A model generated the notes under the pieces. It ran no database searches. It was not told where the DNA came from and saw only the letters and a program-made list of their open reading frames with translations. This document shows positions 19,052-26,940 of a DNA stretch of 64,000 nt, in pieces. Positions within the stretch are counted from its first letter, which is position 1. Every line of letters begins with the position of its first letter. This stretch comes from Clostridium cuniculi (lineage in GTDB: Bacteria > Bacillota > Clostridia > Clostridiales > Clostridiaceae). Location of the stretch: contig NZ_SMUS01000002.1 of the NCBI RefSeq assembly GCF_004353185.1, forward strand, positions 1-64,000, in the 5' to 3' direction. The position numbers were made by a program, and so were the translations under genes.

Positions 19052-19407
19052 TGGTGGAGGCGAGGGGTATCGAACCCCTGTCCGAAAGCAGACCAGCCTG
19101 ACTTTCTACGAGCGTAGTTTGTGACTAAAATTTCGGTCCTTAGTTCGCTCACAAACAAACTCCTAATTCCCTAGCTTCATAAATACCCCTCTAGCTCAAA
19201 GCTTTGCTAGACTTCGTTCCCTACTTTAATGACACCAGCTACCCAAGACGTAGGCATCCTGGACTGATGAGCAAGCTATATTAAGCTGCTAATGCAAAAT
19301 TTTCTTCTGCGTTTATATTTAATGCATAGCTTATTAACGAGTCGTCCATGCTTTACTCGGCCCGCTTATCAAACCCATCTTACCCCCGTCGAAGCCAAAA
19401 CGCCCCC
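19052..19407 (-). ncRNA. ssrA: tmRNA (transfer-messenger RNA)
   Basis: A 356-nt tmRNA that rescues stalled ribosomes with SmpB. The 5' end GGGGGCG pairs with CGCCTCC before the encoded CCA, and the T-arm GGGGTTCGATACCCC and the 5' GGCTTCGACGGGGGTAAGATGG are diagnostic. The tag reading frame ends with AEENFALAA and TAA. A consensus promoter lies about 70 bp upstream. In many Firmicutes ssrA directly follows smpB; here they are about 25 kb apart. Confidence 0.98.
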
Positions 19408-19477
19408 ATGTTAGGTTAATAGGTCATAAACGCTTTTACCTATTCAATTTTCAATTGATGATTAACATCGTGACTTT

Positions 19478-19506
19478 ATTATAAAACATACAGTTTCAAC
19501 TGTCAA
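19478..19506 (-). promoter_or_regulatory. Promoter of ssrA
   Basis: Perfect consensus on the minus strand: TTGACA (19501-19506), 17 bp, TATAAT (19478-19483). Transcription would start near 19471, giving a short 5' precursor. Confidence 0.9.
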
Positions 19507-19662
19507 CTTAACTCCGCTATTAAAACCTTGGTAAACCATTAATATTATTCTTTTAAAAGAAATTTTACTCTTTTATTAAACAATTTTTCTAAATAAACCA
19601 TAAATTTTTCTGTAATTTTAGATTTAATAATTTTTTATAATGCTTACCTTAAATAAAAGCTC

Positions 19663-19777
19663 TTGAAATCATTTTGGAAAGATGTTATTATAAACAAGCA
19701 GTTGGTACGTTAAAGTGCTAATTACCTGTAGAGTCTAGTTTGTCCTTCGCCGGATGCTAGGCTCTACTTTATTTTTA
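19663..19777 (+). ncRNA. Candidate small RNA with promoter and terminator
   Basis: On the plus strand TTGAAA (19663-19668), 17 bp and TATTAT (19686-19691) predict a start near 19698. About 30 nt later, GTAGAGTCTAG (19728-19738) pairs with CTAGGCTCTAC (19757-19767), with an inner GTCC/GGAT helix, and is followed by TTTATTTTT. A small GGTA/TACC helix precedes it. The transcript would be about 75 nt, contains no reading frame and is convergent to the histidine kinase at 19870. I do not recognise the family. Confidence 0.6.
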
Positions 19778-19869
19778 AGACAAAATTAAAAAAATTATCC
19801 ACACAAATAAAAAAACAATCCACACTTTAATTCACATTTTTTCCAAATACTTGTTTATAAGTGCATAAC

Positions 19870-21279
19870 TTAATTTTCATTAGGCAAAATAATTATAAAT
19901 TCTGAACCCTTATTAACTTCACTAAAAACTTTTATTTCTCCACCATGAGCATTTACAATAGATTTAGATATTGTAAGTCCCACACCCATTCCTTTTTCAT
20001 TAGCTCCTCTTGATTTATCTACCCTATAAAAACGTTCAAATATATTTTTAAGTTCACTTTCAGGTATACCAATTCCACTATCTTTAATACTTATGTTAAT
20101 ATTGTTATCTTTCATAAAAGTTTTAACGTATATTTCACTATTTCCATTATTATATTTAATAGCATTAGATAATATATTTACAATTACTTGTGCAAACTTT
20201 TCTTTATCAACTAATACCTCTAAATCCTCTAAGTCATATTTAATTACTATATTTTTTTCAAGAGCTTTCCCTTCATAATTATAAGAAATAGTTTTTATAT
20301 AATTTTTTAAATTCACTATTTCTTTATTCAAATTATTTTTTTCAGTATCAAATTTAGCTAACTTTCTTAACTCATCAACAAGATTTGCAATTCTTGTTAC
20401 CTCTTCATTTATACTATTAAGTCTTTCATTAGTAGGTTCCCAAATTCCAGCAATAATTGTATCCAAATGTCCCTTTATACTTGTAAGTGGTGTTCTAAGT
20501 TCATGAGCTATATCGCCGGTTAGTTGTTTTCTTAAATTTTCCTGTTCATTTAACTCATTAGATAATTTATTTATAGCCTTTATGAGATCATCAATTTCAC
20601 TTATATTACTCTTATAAGTTACTTCATTTTTATAATTTCCCTCACCTATAAATTTAGTCATTTTTGAAACTTTAGAAATAGGATTAGCTATAGACCTAGA
20701 TATTATTATTGAAATTATTATAATACTCCCTATAGAAATAGCACCTATTATAGCTATAATCCTATTAGCAGCATAAAAAAATTCAACATCATTTTCCATA
20801 TAATAAGTAGAAGCATAATGCCCTATATAAGCATATCCAACTGGATTTCCACTAATATCTCTAATATCAATCTTAAATTCCTCAAAATAGCTATTCCATT
20901 TCTTTTCTATACTCTGCATATTTTTACTTATTTCATTTAAAGTATTATCTGATAGTACCTTCTCATCTTCAAATACACTCCATACTTTATTATTGTTTTC
21001 ATCATATATTTCAATTGCAATTCCTTTTCTTATAGAATCTATCCCTAGGTTTTCTATAAGTTCAATATCCCAATTACCATTTAAATATATACTTTTTAAA
21101 TCAAATTCAATTAAATGATTTATTTCTGTTTTATTACTATCATCAACATACTTTTCAAAAGAATTTTTAAAATTTGTATTTACAAAAAATCTTATAGCTA
21201 TAATAGTTACAATCATGATAAAAGTGAAAGATATTATAAGTTTACTATTTATTGATTTTAATTTATTTCTATAATCCAA
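19870..21279 (-). CDS. Sensor histidine kinase of an OmpR-type two-component system
   Basis: A 469-residue membrane sensor. It has one N-terminal helix (LIISFTFIMIVTIIAIRFFV), an extracellular sensor loop of about 130 residues, a second helix (IIGAISIGSIIIISIIISRS), HAMP, HisKA with His259 in HELRTPLTSIKGH, and HATPase (NILSNAIKYN, GVGLTISKSIV). The start is TTG at 21279, overlapping the response regulator stop by 11 bp, which indicates translational coupling. It resembles BaeS/ResE-like envelope sensors. The signal is unknown. Confidence 0.9.
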   Translation of the reverse strand: MDYRNKLKSINSKLIISFTFIMIVTIIAIRFFVNTNFKNSFEKYVDDSNKTEINHLIEFDLKSIYLNGNWDIELIENLGIDSIRKGIAIEIYDENNNKVWSVFEDEKVLSDNTLNEISKNMQSIEKKWNSYFEEFKIDIRDISGNPVGYAYIGHYASTYYMENDVEFFYAANRIIAIIGAISIGSIIIISIIISRSIANPISKVSKMTKFIGEGNYKNEVTYKSNISEIDDLIKAINKLSNELNEQENLRKQLTGDIAHELRTPLTSIKGHLDTIIAGIWEPTNERLNSINEEVTRIANLVDELRKLAKFDTEKNNLNKEIVNLKNYIKTISYNYEGKALEKNIVIKYDLEDLEVLVDKEKFAQVIVNILSNAIKYNNGNSEIYVKTFMKDNNINISIKDSGIGIPESELKNIFERFYRVDKSRGANEKGMGVGLTISKSIVNAHGGEIKVFSEVNKGSEFIIILPNEN

Positions 21280-21946
21280 ACCTATATCCTACCCCATATA
21301 CAGTTTGAATTATTCTAGGATTTCGCGAATCAACTTCTATCTTTTGACGTAAATTCTTTATATGACTATCTATAGCCCTATCACCTTTTTCATAATATCC
21401 TTCAATAGTACTTTCTAGTAATTTCTCTCTTGAATATATCTTCTTAGGATTATTTATTAGTGTAAGTAATATTTTATATTCTGTATTAGTTAAAATTACA
21501 TATTTTCCTCTAACCTTAACTTCATGGGTTTCAGTATTTATTTCTAACTCTTCACCATAGCTTATTATTTTCTTATCATATGAGCCACTACTTCTCTTTA
21601 AAATAGCTTTAACTCTTAATACTAATTCATTAATATTAAAAGGCTTACAAATATAATCATCACAACCTAGCTTAAAACCATCTATCCTATCTTCATCTTC
21701 TATTCTAGCAGTTAACATAATTATAGGAACTTCAGACTTTTTTCTTATATATTCACATATTTCCTCTCCACTTATATATGGAATCATTCTATCTAATATT
21801 ATTAAGTCATATTCTTTTGAATTTATCTTATCTATAGCACTATTGCCATCATAAGCAACATCTGTACAATAACCTTCATTATCTAAAAATGCTTTTATAA
21901 ATTCACATATTTTCTTTTCATCATCAACTATTAATATGCTAGTCAT
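21269..21946 (-). CDS. OmpR-family response regulator
   Basis: A 225-residue regulator. The receiver domain has acidic Asp8/Asp9, the phosphoacceptor Asp52 (IILDRMIP) and Lys of ICKPFN; the C-terminus is an OmpR winged helix (EYKILLTLINNPKKIYSREKLL, AIDSHIKNLRQKI, VYGVGYRFG). I chose ATG at 21946 because GGAGG is 5 bp upstream; a TTG at 21958 would start inside that site. It is the first gene of the pair and is cotranscribed with its kinase. Confidence 0.93.
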   Translation of the reverse strand: MTSILIVDDEKKICEFIKAFLDNEGYCTDVAYDGNSAIDKINSKEYDLIILDRMIPYISGEEICEYIRKKSEVPIIMLTARIEDEDRIDGFKLGCDDYICKPFNINELVLRVKAILKRSSGSYDKKIISYGEELEINTETHEVKVRGKYVILTNTEYKILLTLINNPKKIYSREKLLESTIEGYYEKGDRAIDSHIKNLRQKIEVDSRNPRIIQTVYGVGYRFGL

Positions 21947-22046
21947 ACTAACCTCCAAAAATTTTTCTCTTTAATATTATAACTATGATTCTTGCAACAT
22001 TTAAAGTAAATATATCTTATTTTAAAAAAATTTTATAATAAAACCT

Positions 22047-22156
22047 TAAAATTATTTTCATTTATCCTATTGAAACGAAAATAATTTCATGGTATATTGT
22101 AAACATATTCAAAGAAAAACTTTTTCATTATTATTGCAATTATGAAAATAATTTTA
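22047..22156 (+). promoter_or_regulatory. Promoter with three RpiR-type operator boxes
   Basis: The promoter is TTGAAA (22070-22075), 17 bp and TATATT (22093-22098). The spacer itself is CGAAAATAATTTCA (22076-22089), a near-palindrome. Related boxes TAAAATTATTTTCA (22047-22060) and TGAAAATAATTTTA (22143-22156) flank it. The RpiR regulator encoded after nanE is the probable repressor. Confidence 0.7.
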
Positions 22157-22175
22157 TAAAATAAAGGAGGATATT

Positions 22176-23666
22176 ATGTTTAAACAGCTTCAAAAAATCG
22201 GAAAATCATTTATGTTACCAATTGCAATATTACCTGCAGCTGGTTTATTATTAGGAATCGGTGGTGCCCTATCAAATCCTAATACTGTACAAGCTTATCC
22301 GTTTCTGGATATTTCTTGGTTACAAGGTATATTTAAAATAATGTCATCTGCCGGAGACGTAGTATTCAGTAATTTAGCACTTATAATGTGTATAGGTCTT
22401 TCAGTTGGACTTGCAAAAAAAGATAAAGGTACTGCCGCACTGGCTGGTGCTGTTGCATTTCTTGTAATGAACGCCTCTATTAAAGGAATGATTAGTGCTT
22501 TCAATCCTGCTGTTGAATCAATCGATACAGGGGTTGTTGGTTCTATAGTTATAGGTTCATTAGTTGCATACTTACATAATAGATATCACAACATTCAATT
22601 ACCTGCAGTACTAGGATTCTTTGGTGGATCAAGATTTGTTCCAATAGTTTCTTCATTCTCTGCTATTGGTGTTGCTGCAATATTTTTCTTAATATGGCCT
22701 ACTTTCCAAGGTTGGTTAGTTAGTGCTGGAAATGCTATTGCTAACTTAGGTCCTATAGGAACTTTCCTTTACGGATTCTTATTAAGATTAACTGGTGCTG
22801 TTGGGTTGCATCACATGATTTACCCATTATTCTGGTATACAGAATTAGGTGGGGTTGCTCAAGTTGCTGGACAAACTGTAATTGGCGCACAAAATATATT
22901 CTTTGCTGAGTTAGCTGATCCAAATCATGTAGGTTTATTTACAGAAGGTACTAGATTTTTTGCTGGACGTTTTGTAACAATGATGTTTGGTCTACCTGCT
23001 GCTTGCTTAGCAATGTATCACTGTGTTCCAAAAAATAAGAGAAAAACTGTTGCTGGTTTATTCTTAGGTGCTGCAATTACATCATTTATAACTGGTATTA
23101 CAGAACCAATTGAATTCATGTTCTTATTCGTAGCTCCTTGGCTATATGTAGTACATGCTTTCTTTGATGGATTAGCATTCTTCTTAACAGATATATTAAA
23201 TGTATCAATTGGAAATACATTCTCTGGTGGATTAATTGATTTTTCACTATTCGGTATATTACAAGGTAACGAAAAAACAAACTGGATTTATGTAATATTA
23301 ATAGGTATTGTATGGGCTATATTATACTATGTAACTTTTAGAGTCTTAATTACTAAATTCAATGTTCCTACTCCAGGTAGAGAAGATAACACTGAAGAAG
23401 TTAAAGTTGTTACTAAAGATTCTATGAGTGAAGTTGCTGCCGAAATCTTAGCTGCACTAGGTGGAAAAGAAAACTTAGATGATGTTGATGCTTGTATTAC
23501 AAGATTAAGAGTAGCTGTTAAAGATGTAAGCAAAGTAGATAAAGATAAGATAAAATCCCTAGGGGCTACTGCTGTCCTTGAAGTTAAAGGTGGAATCCAA
23601 GCTATATTTGGAGCAAAAGCAGATCCTTTAAAACAAAAAATTAATGAAATAATAGATAAAGAATAA
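22176..23666 (+). CDS. PTS transporter subunit EIICB, glucose/amino-sugar family
   Basis: A 496-residue permease of the glucose/N-acetylglucosamine family. The IIC domain has about ten helices (SFMLPIAILPAAGLLLGIG at the start; GLHHMIYPLFWY; ITGITEPIEFMFLF). A C-terminal IIB domain carries phosphocysteine Cys440 (DACITRLRV). There is no IIA domain, so a shared IIA-Glc must phosphorylate it. Its co-transcribed partner is ManNAc-6-phosphate epimerase, 19 bp downstream, so the substrate is probably N-acetylmannosamine or a related amino sugar rather than glucose. GGAGG precedes the ATG. Confidence 0.88.
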   Translation: MFKQLQKIGKSFMLPIAILPAAGLLLGIGGALSNPNTVQAYPFLDISWLQGIFKIMSSAGDVVFSNLALIMCIGLSVGLAKKDKGTAALAGAVAFLVMNASIKGMISAFNPAVESIDTGVVGSIVIGSLVAYLHNRYHNIQLPAVLGFFGGSRFVPIVSSFSAIGVAAIFFLIWPTFQGWLVSAGNAIANLGPIGTFLYGFLLRLTGAVGLHHMIYPLFWYTELGGVAQVAGQTVIGAQNIFFAELADPNHVGLFTEGTRFFAGRFVTMMFGLPAACLAMYHCVPKNKRKTVAGLFLGAAITSFITGITEPIEFMFLFVAPWLYVVHAFFDGLAFFLTDILNVSIGNTFSGGLIDFSLFGILQGNEKTNWIYVILIGIVWAILYYVTFRVLITKFNVPTPGREDNTEEVKVVTKDSMSEVAAEILAALGGKENLDDVDACITRLRVAVKDVSKVDKDKIKSLGATAVLEVKGGIQAIFGAKADPLKQKINEIIDKE

Positions 23667-23685
23667 TTTATAAGGAGTGAAAGTA

Positions 23686-24330
23686 ATGAATAAAGGATTA
23701 ATTGTATCATGTCAAGCACTACCAAATGAACCACTACATAGCTCCTTCATAATGGGTAAAATGGCTTTGGCTGCTAAAGAAGGTGGCGCAATTGGTATAC
23801 GTGCTAATACCGTAGCTGATATTCAAGCAATAAAATCAGAGGTTGATTTACCTATCATCGGAATAATAAAACAGGATTATGATAATATGATTCCATATAT
23901 TACTCCTACAATGAAGGAAGTTGATGCATTAGTTGAAGAAGGTATAGATGTAGTAGCTTTAGATGCTACTATAAATCAAGATGAAACCTTCCTTAAGGAG
24001 GTTATATCTAAGTACCCTAATCAAAAGTTTATGGCTGATATTTCAACAGTTGAAGAAGGATTAAGAGCTGAAAAATTAGGCTTCCACTTTGTAGGAACAA
24101 CATTAATTGGATATACTAAACAATCTGAAGGTATGAATAACTTCCAAGTTCTTTCTACACTAATTGAAAAGTGTAAGATTCCAGTTATAGCTGAAGGTAA
24201 TTTTGATACTCCTGAAAAAGCTAGAAAAGCTTTAGAAATGGGTGCTTATTCAGTAGTAGTTGGTAGCGCTATTACTAGACCACAACTTATAGCAAAGAAG
24301 TTTAGCGAAGAAGTTCAAAAAGCATTATAA
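23686..24330 (+). CDS. nanE: N-acetylmannosamine-6-phosphate 2-epimerase
   Basis: A 214-residue TIM-barrel enzyme that converts ManNAc-6-phosphate to GlcNAc-6-phosphate, the joining step between sialic acid/ManNAc and amino-sugar catabolism. The family sequence is clear: [15 protein letters not shown] at the N-terminus, [24 protein letters not shown] and [11 protein letters not shown] chose ATG at 23686 with AAGGAGTG upstream rather than the GTG at 23677. No nanA lyase lies nearby, which favours ManNAc uptake by the upstream PTS. Confidence 0.93.
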   Translation: MNKGLIVSCQALPNEPLHSSFIMGKMALAAKEGGAIGIRANTVADIQAIKSEVDLPIIGIIKQDYDNMIPYITPTMKEVDALVEEGIDVVALDATINQDETFLKEVISKYPNQKFMADISTVEEGLRAEKLGFHFVGTTLIGYTKQSEGMNNFQVLSTLIEKCKIPVIAEGNFDTPEKARKALEMGAYSVVVGSAITRPQLIAKKFSEEVQKAL

Positions 24331-24340
24331 AATACTTATA

Positions 24341-24380
24341 TATAAGAGATGGAGACTATTATGCCTCTATCTCTTATTTT
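24341..24380 (+). terminator. Terminator after nanE
   Basis: AAGAGATGGAG (24344-24354) pairs with CTCTATCTCTT (24365-24375, one G-U), followed by ATTTTAT. Confidence 0.8.
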
Positions 24381-24437
24381 ATAAAAAAAAGAATTATGGT
24401 ATTATTAAATATATCACTGTACTATGGAGGGTTTTAA

Positions 24438-25238
24438 TTGAATATTATATGCGAGATACAACAAAAATATAATAACTTTTCAGATAAAGAAAAAGCTATT
24501 GCTAATTATATCTTACATCAACCTGATATGATTAAAAATATAAATATAATAGAGTTAGCTAAAATAACAGGAACTTCTAGTTCTACTATTACTAGATTCT
24601 CTAAAAAAATTGGTTGTGATAGCTTTGTTGAAATGAAAATGCAAATTAATTTAAGCACTAATGATAACAAACCTATCGATAGTGATAGCATTTTTTCAAG
24701 CGTCTATAACCATTACAACGAAGTAATTGAAAGAACAAATTCACTTATAGATAAATCTGCTATACTTAATATAGTTGAAGAAATTAAAAAAGCTAATAAA
24801 ATATATCTTTATGGAGTTGGTAGTTCTGGTTTAACAGCTACTGAAATGATGCAAAGATTAATAAGAATGGGATTTAATGTACATTGTATCTCAGACTCTC
24901 ATATGATGATTATTAATAGTTCAATAACATCTCCTGAGGACCTTGTTATAGGATTTTCTATATCCGGTGAAACAAAGGAGCTTGTAAATGCCTTAAAGGT
25001 TTCTAAAAAAAATGGTGCTAAAACTGCTTGTATAACAAGCTTTGATGAAAGTTTAATAACAGCTTATTCAGATATAATATTAAAAGTTTATAACACTCGT
25101 TTTATAGGTAGACATAAATTTATAAACTCTCAGTTTTCAACTATGTATCTTGTAGATTTAATATCTACCGTATTATTAGAAGATAAAAACTTAGAAGAAA
25201 AAATGCAAATAACTATAGATGCCATAATAAATTCATAA
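24438..25238 (+). CDS. MurR/RpiR-family transcriptional regulator
   Basis: A 266-residue sugar-phosphate-responsive regulator. The N-terminal RpiR helix-turn-helix (IIELAKITGTSSSTITRFSKKIGCDSF, split here by domain) is followed by a SIS domain (KIYLYGVGSSGLTA; GFSISGETKELVNAL). The start codon is TTG at 24438, preceded by GGAGGGTTTTAA. It probably senses an amino-sugar phosphate and represses the EIICB-nanE promoter through the three boxes at 22047-22156. It lies after a terminator, so it is expressed separately. Confidence 0.9.
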   Translation: MNIICEIQQKYNNFSDKEKAIANYILHQPDMIKNINIIELAKITGTSSSTITRFSKKIGCDSFVEMKMQINLSTNDNKPIDSDSIFSSVYNHYNEVIERTNSLIDKSAILNIVEEIKKANKIYLYGVGSSGLTATEMMQRLIRMGFNVHCISDSHMMIINSSITSPEDLVIGFSISGETKELVNALKVSKKNGAKTACITSFDESLITAYSDIILKVYNTRFIGRHKFINSQFSTMYLVDLISTVLLEDKNLEEKMQITIDAIINS

Positions 25239-25269
25239 AAGGGATGAGGTAAAACTTATCCCTTTTATT
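25236..25269. terminator. Bidirectional terminator between rpiR-like gene and mgtE
   Basis: ATAAAAGGGAT (25236-25246) pairs with ATCCCTTTTAT (25259-25269). A- and T-runs flank both sides, so it can end both convergent genes. Confidence 0.88.
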
Positions 25270-25273
25270 AATA

Positions 25274-26608
25274 TTATATTCCTAAAAGTAGCTTTGCAAA
25301 ACCAAAATAAACTATTAATGCAAAAGCATCTACTATTGTTGTAATAAGCGGACTTGCCATTATTGCAGGATCTAGTTTTAACTTCTTTGATATTATAGGT
25401 AAAACTCCTCCTATAACTTTTGCTAATATTACAGTAAAGAATAGGCTAGCACATACTGTAAGAGAAATCATAAGATCTGCACTAGTAAATAAATATAATC
25501 TTAAAAAGTTTACTATCGCTAAAATAGTCGCAACTACAATACTCACTCTAAATTCTTTAAATATTACTTTTAAAAAGTCCTTTGTAGTAATTTCTCCAAG
25601 TGCCAATCCTCTTATAACTAATGTAGATGACTGAGATCCTGAATTACCTCCAGTATCCATTAACATTGGAATAAATGATGCTAGTATTACTACAGATTGA
25701 AGAACATCTTCAAATCCTTGTATTATTGATCCAGTAACTGTTGCAGATATCATTAATACTAAAAGCCATACTATTCTATTTTTTGCTAATGTTAAAACTG
25801 GAGTTTTTAAATATGGTTGTTCATTTGGCTCCATTGCAGCCATTTTTTGAAAATCTTCTGTATTTTCTTGTTCAATAATATCTACAATATCATCTACTGT
25901 TATAATCCCAACTAATCTATTTTCAATATCTACTACCGGCATAGAAAGTAAATCATAAGTTTTGAATAAAGCAGCTACCCTCTCTTGATCTTCAAAAGTT
26001 TTAACAGAAACTATATTAGTCTCCATAACATCTGAAACCAACATATTTTCATCACTTAAAATTAAATCTTTTAATGAGATAATTCCTTTTAATCTTCTTT
26101 CCCTATCAATTATAAAACAATTATCTAATGATTCTTTATCTACACCAGTTTTTCTTGTATAATCTATAGCTTCTTTTATAGTCATACCTTCTTTAAAATC
26201 TATGAATTCTATGGTCATAATAGCACCAGCAGAATCCTCTTCGTATTTTAAGAATTGATTTATTAACTTTCTCTTTTCTAATGAAGTATTGGAAATTATT
26301 TTACCTACTACATTAGCTGGTAATTCTTCTATTATATCTACAGTGTCGTCCAAAAATAAATTTTCAATTATTTCTTTTACTTCATCATCTGTAATTAATT
26401 CAATTATCTTTTCTTGAGATTCTTTATCTAAATATGAAAACACTTCTGCCGATGTATCCTTAGTTAATAATCTAAATACTAGCAACAAATATTTACCTTC
26501 TAACTCTTCCATACTCTTTGCAATATCAACACTATTCATTCTTTGTAATACTTGTCTTAATTCACTAATATTATTTTCTCTAATTATTCTTAATAATTCT
26601 TGTGCCAT
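25274..26608 (-). CDS. mgtE: Magnesium transporter MgtE
   Basis: A 444-residue Mg2+ channel of normal length. An N-terminal helical MgtE_N domain is followed by two CBS domains (MTIEFIDFKEG to SLKDLILSDE; VSDVMETNIVSVKTFEDQ to TVDDIVDIIEQE) and five membrane helices. The pore loop is FIPMLMDTGGNSGSQSST, and the conserved Asp is in KLDPAIMASPLITTIVDAFALIVYF. AAGGAGGAC precedes the ATG. The protein gates itself by cytosolic Mg2+. Expression may be controlled by the leader peptide at 26669-26737 and the hairpin at 26624-26683. No M-box riboswitch was found. Confidence 0.95.
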   Translation of the reverse strand: MAQELLRIIRENNISELRQVLQRMNSVDIAKSMEELEGKYLLLVFRLLTKDTSAEVFSYLDKESQEKIIELITDDEVKEIIENLFLDDTVDIIEELPANVVGKIISNTSLEKRKLINQFLKYEEDSAGAIMTIEFIDFKEGMTIKEAIDYTRKTGVDKESLDNCFIIDRERRLKGIISLKDLILSDENMLVSDVMETNIVSVKTFEDQERVAALFKTYDLLSMPVVDIENRLVGIITVDDIVDIIEQENTEDFQKMAAMEPNEQPYLKTPVLTLAKNRIVWLLVLMISATVTGSIIQGFEDVLQSVVILASFIPMLMDTGGNSGSQSSTLVIRGLALGEITTKDFLKVIFKEFRVSIVVATILAIVNFLRLYLFTSADLMISLTVCASLFFTVILAKVIGGVLPIISKKLKLDPAIMASPLITTIVDAFALIVYFGFAKLLLGI

Positions 26609-26623
26609 AATGTCCTCCTTTAG

Positions 26624-26683
26624 AGTTCATATATACACAAATAGAATTATTGAGAGTAAACTCATTTGTTATATATATGAACT
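26624..26683 (-). promoter_or_regulatory. Long hairpin before the mgtE ribosome binding site
   Basis: AGTTCATATATACACAAAT (26624-26642) pairs with ATTTG.TATATATATGAACT (26664-26683) with a small bulge. Its 3' arm ends 8 bp before the AGGAGG of mgtE. There is no T-tract, so control would be translational or Rho-linked. The stop codon of the leader peptide lies inside its 5' arm. Confidence 0.65.
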
Positions 26684-26737
26684 ACTTATCCTGTTAAATA
26701 TTTTTATTTCATTATTTTTCAGTGGTATATCATCCAT
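26669..26737 (-). CDS. Leader peptide upstream of mgtE
   Basis: A 22-codon reading frame, ATG at 26737 to TAA at 26669-26671, beginning MDDIPLKNNE and ending ISSSYI. GAGGAG lies 10 bp before the ATG, and TATAAT is at 26771-26776. It overlaps the 5' arm of the mgtE hairpin, so a ribosome that reaches its stop must open that arm. The acidic-proline start (DDIP) resembles the E. coli MgtL leader (EPDPTP), in which low Mg2+ destabilises translating ribosomes. No homologue is known to me; the regulatory role is an inference. Confidence 0.55.
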   Translation of the reverse strand: MDDIPLKNNEIKIFNRISSSYI

Positions 26738-26826
26738 ATAAATCACGCTCCTCAATCAGTCTACACTTTCATTATATAAGATAATTGTGGAGAAATTATG
26801 AGCTTGTTTATTTTATACAATTAAAT

Positions 26827-26880
26827 AAAAAAATGATAAGACCTATGCCCTCATAAGCCTTATCATCTTTAATATATATT
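26827..26880 (-). terminator. Terminator of the surface-protein gene (repeat copy 1)
   Basis: GATAAG...CTTATC with an inner CTTATG/CATAGG helix, followed on the minus strand by TTTTTTTATTT. Nearly the same 50-bp sequence lies at 36238-36290. Confidence 0.85.
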
Positions 26881-26940
26881 ATTAATTATTATTAAAATTT
26901 TACATCGCTTAAATAAATATAAAATTTACTGTTTATAAGT

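Noticed and set aside
26609..26820. An M-box (Mg2+) riboswitch before mgtE
   Set aside because: The M-box conserved segments are absent. The region is explained better by a small reading frame and a simple hairpin.
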